From Darksidea phi (taxonomy: Eukaryota; Ascomycota; Dothideomycetes; Pleosporales; Lentitheciaceae): 64,000 nucleotides of DNA. Location of the stretch: NCBI GenBank assembly GCA_030770425.1, contig JASJFT010000042.1:1-64000 (forward strand). Reading direction: 5' to 3'. Position 1 is the stretch's first letter; the number at the start of each line of letters is the position of its first letter. The position numbers and the translations under genes were made by a program. The notes below the pieces were generated by a model, which was not told where the DNA came from, did no database searches, and saw only the letters and a program-made list of their open reading frames with translations. Shown here in pieces: positions 63,910-64,000 of this stretch.

Positions 63910-64000
63910 ATGACCGACGACCGCTACGATCCCATGGAGTGGCAAAAAAAGGTAACGTCGAAGCAAGAAGAGCGAAGAAGAGCCATCGAGGCATGGGGCC
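63910..64000 (+). CDS. start of an amidase-like gene, cut by the window end
   Basis: An ATG at 63910 opens a frame that is still open at the window end after 30 codons: MTDDRYDPMEWQKKVTSKQE then a charged run and EAWG. A start of this kind (a short polar lead, then W-[EQ]-x-x-[VA]-x-x-K-x-x-x-R) is typical of fungal acetamidase-like amidase signature proteins, which hydrolyse amides. Only the first residues are visible, so the assignment is tentative; no catalytic Ser-Ser-Lys part is in the window. Confidence 0.4.
   Translation, partial: MTDDRYDPMEWQKKVTSKQEERRRAIEAWG

Noticed and set aside
1..64000. CRISPR arrays, bacterial operons, ribosomal RNA genes or tRNA genes.
   Set aside because: No regularly spaced repeats, no bacterial-type gene organisation and no recognisable rRNA or tRNA signatures were seen; the genes are spliced and fungal.

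Overview
The window comes from a filamentous ascomycete (Pezizomycotina, most likely a dothideomycete). The evidence is eukaryotic genes with short introns (45-60 nt in most cases), GT..AG borders and CTAAC/CTGAC-type branch sites, plus fungus-specific families: the PalF pH-signalling arrestin, the Csi2-type wall protein, INSIG, an IZH3-type PAQR receptor, a Zn2Cys6 factor and a secreted GMC oxidoreductase. In the decayed segments several breaks look like C-to-T or G-to-A changes, which resembles repeat-induced point mutation (RIP). No tRNA, rRNA or CRISPR array was seen. All gene models were built by eye from splice signals and frame arithmetic.

From 1.5 to 47.8 kb the window is a mostly conserved gene block. 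In order: RBR ubiquitin ligase (+), mevalonate kinase (-), a frameshifted APH-type phosphotransferase (-), the G-patch protein Pxr1 (-) divergent from a small coiled-coil protein (+), PalF (-), a 2.7 kb gap, a CSC1/OSCA channel (+), an F-box protein (+), a Csi2-like protein (-) divergent from FCF1/UTP24 (+), a fungal-N-domain protein (-), a 2.5 kb gap, a PAQR/HlyIII receptor (+), a Zn2Cys6 factor (-), a BCS1-like AAA ATPase (-) divergent from INSIG (+), a 3CxxC zinc-finger protein (-), a small protein with an in-frame stop (+), an IMPACT-family protein (-) divergent from an AT-hook/coiled-coil protein (+). Functional links include ribosome biogenesis (Pxr1 and Fcf1 both act on pre-rRNA), sterol/isoprenoid supply and its control (mevalonate kinase, INSIG, PAQR) and alkaline-pH signalling (PalF).

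From 47.8 to about 61.7 kb the character changes. This part is AT-rich and repeat-bearing and has few intact genes: a pogo/CENP-B-type transposase remnant, an ADP-ribosylglycohydrolase, a secreted GMC oxidoreductase held between 93-bp imperfect inverted repeats (left copy split by a 186-bp solo LTR with target-site duplication), broken remains of a diterpene synthase and of a kinase, a secreted cysteine-rich protein killed by two TAA codons, decayed mobile-element coding sequence, a membrane-anchored protein of unknown function, and a second LTR-like element.

The right end (61.7-64 kb) holds a cupin/class-III aminotransferase fusion gene, and divergent from it the start of an amidase-like gene that runs off the window. 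The shared 0.5 kb promoter suggests a small amine/amide metabolism unit. The most unusual structures are the inverted-repeat-bounded oxidoreductase and the cupin-aminotransferase fusion.
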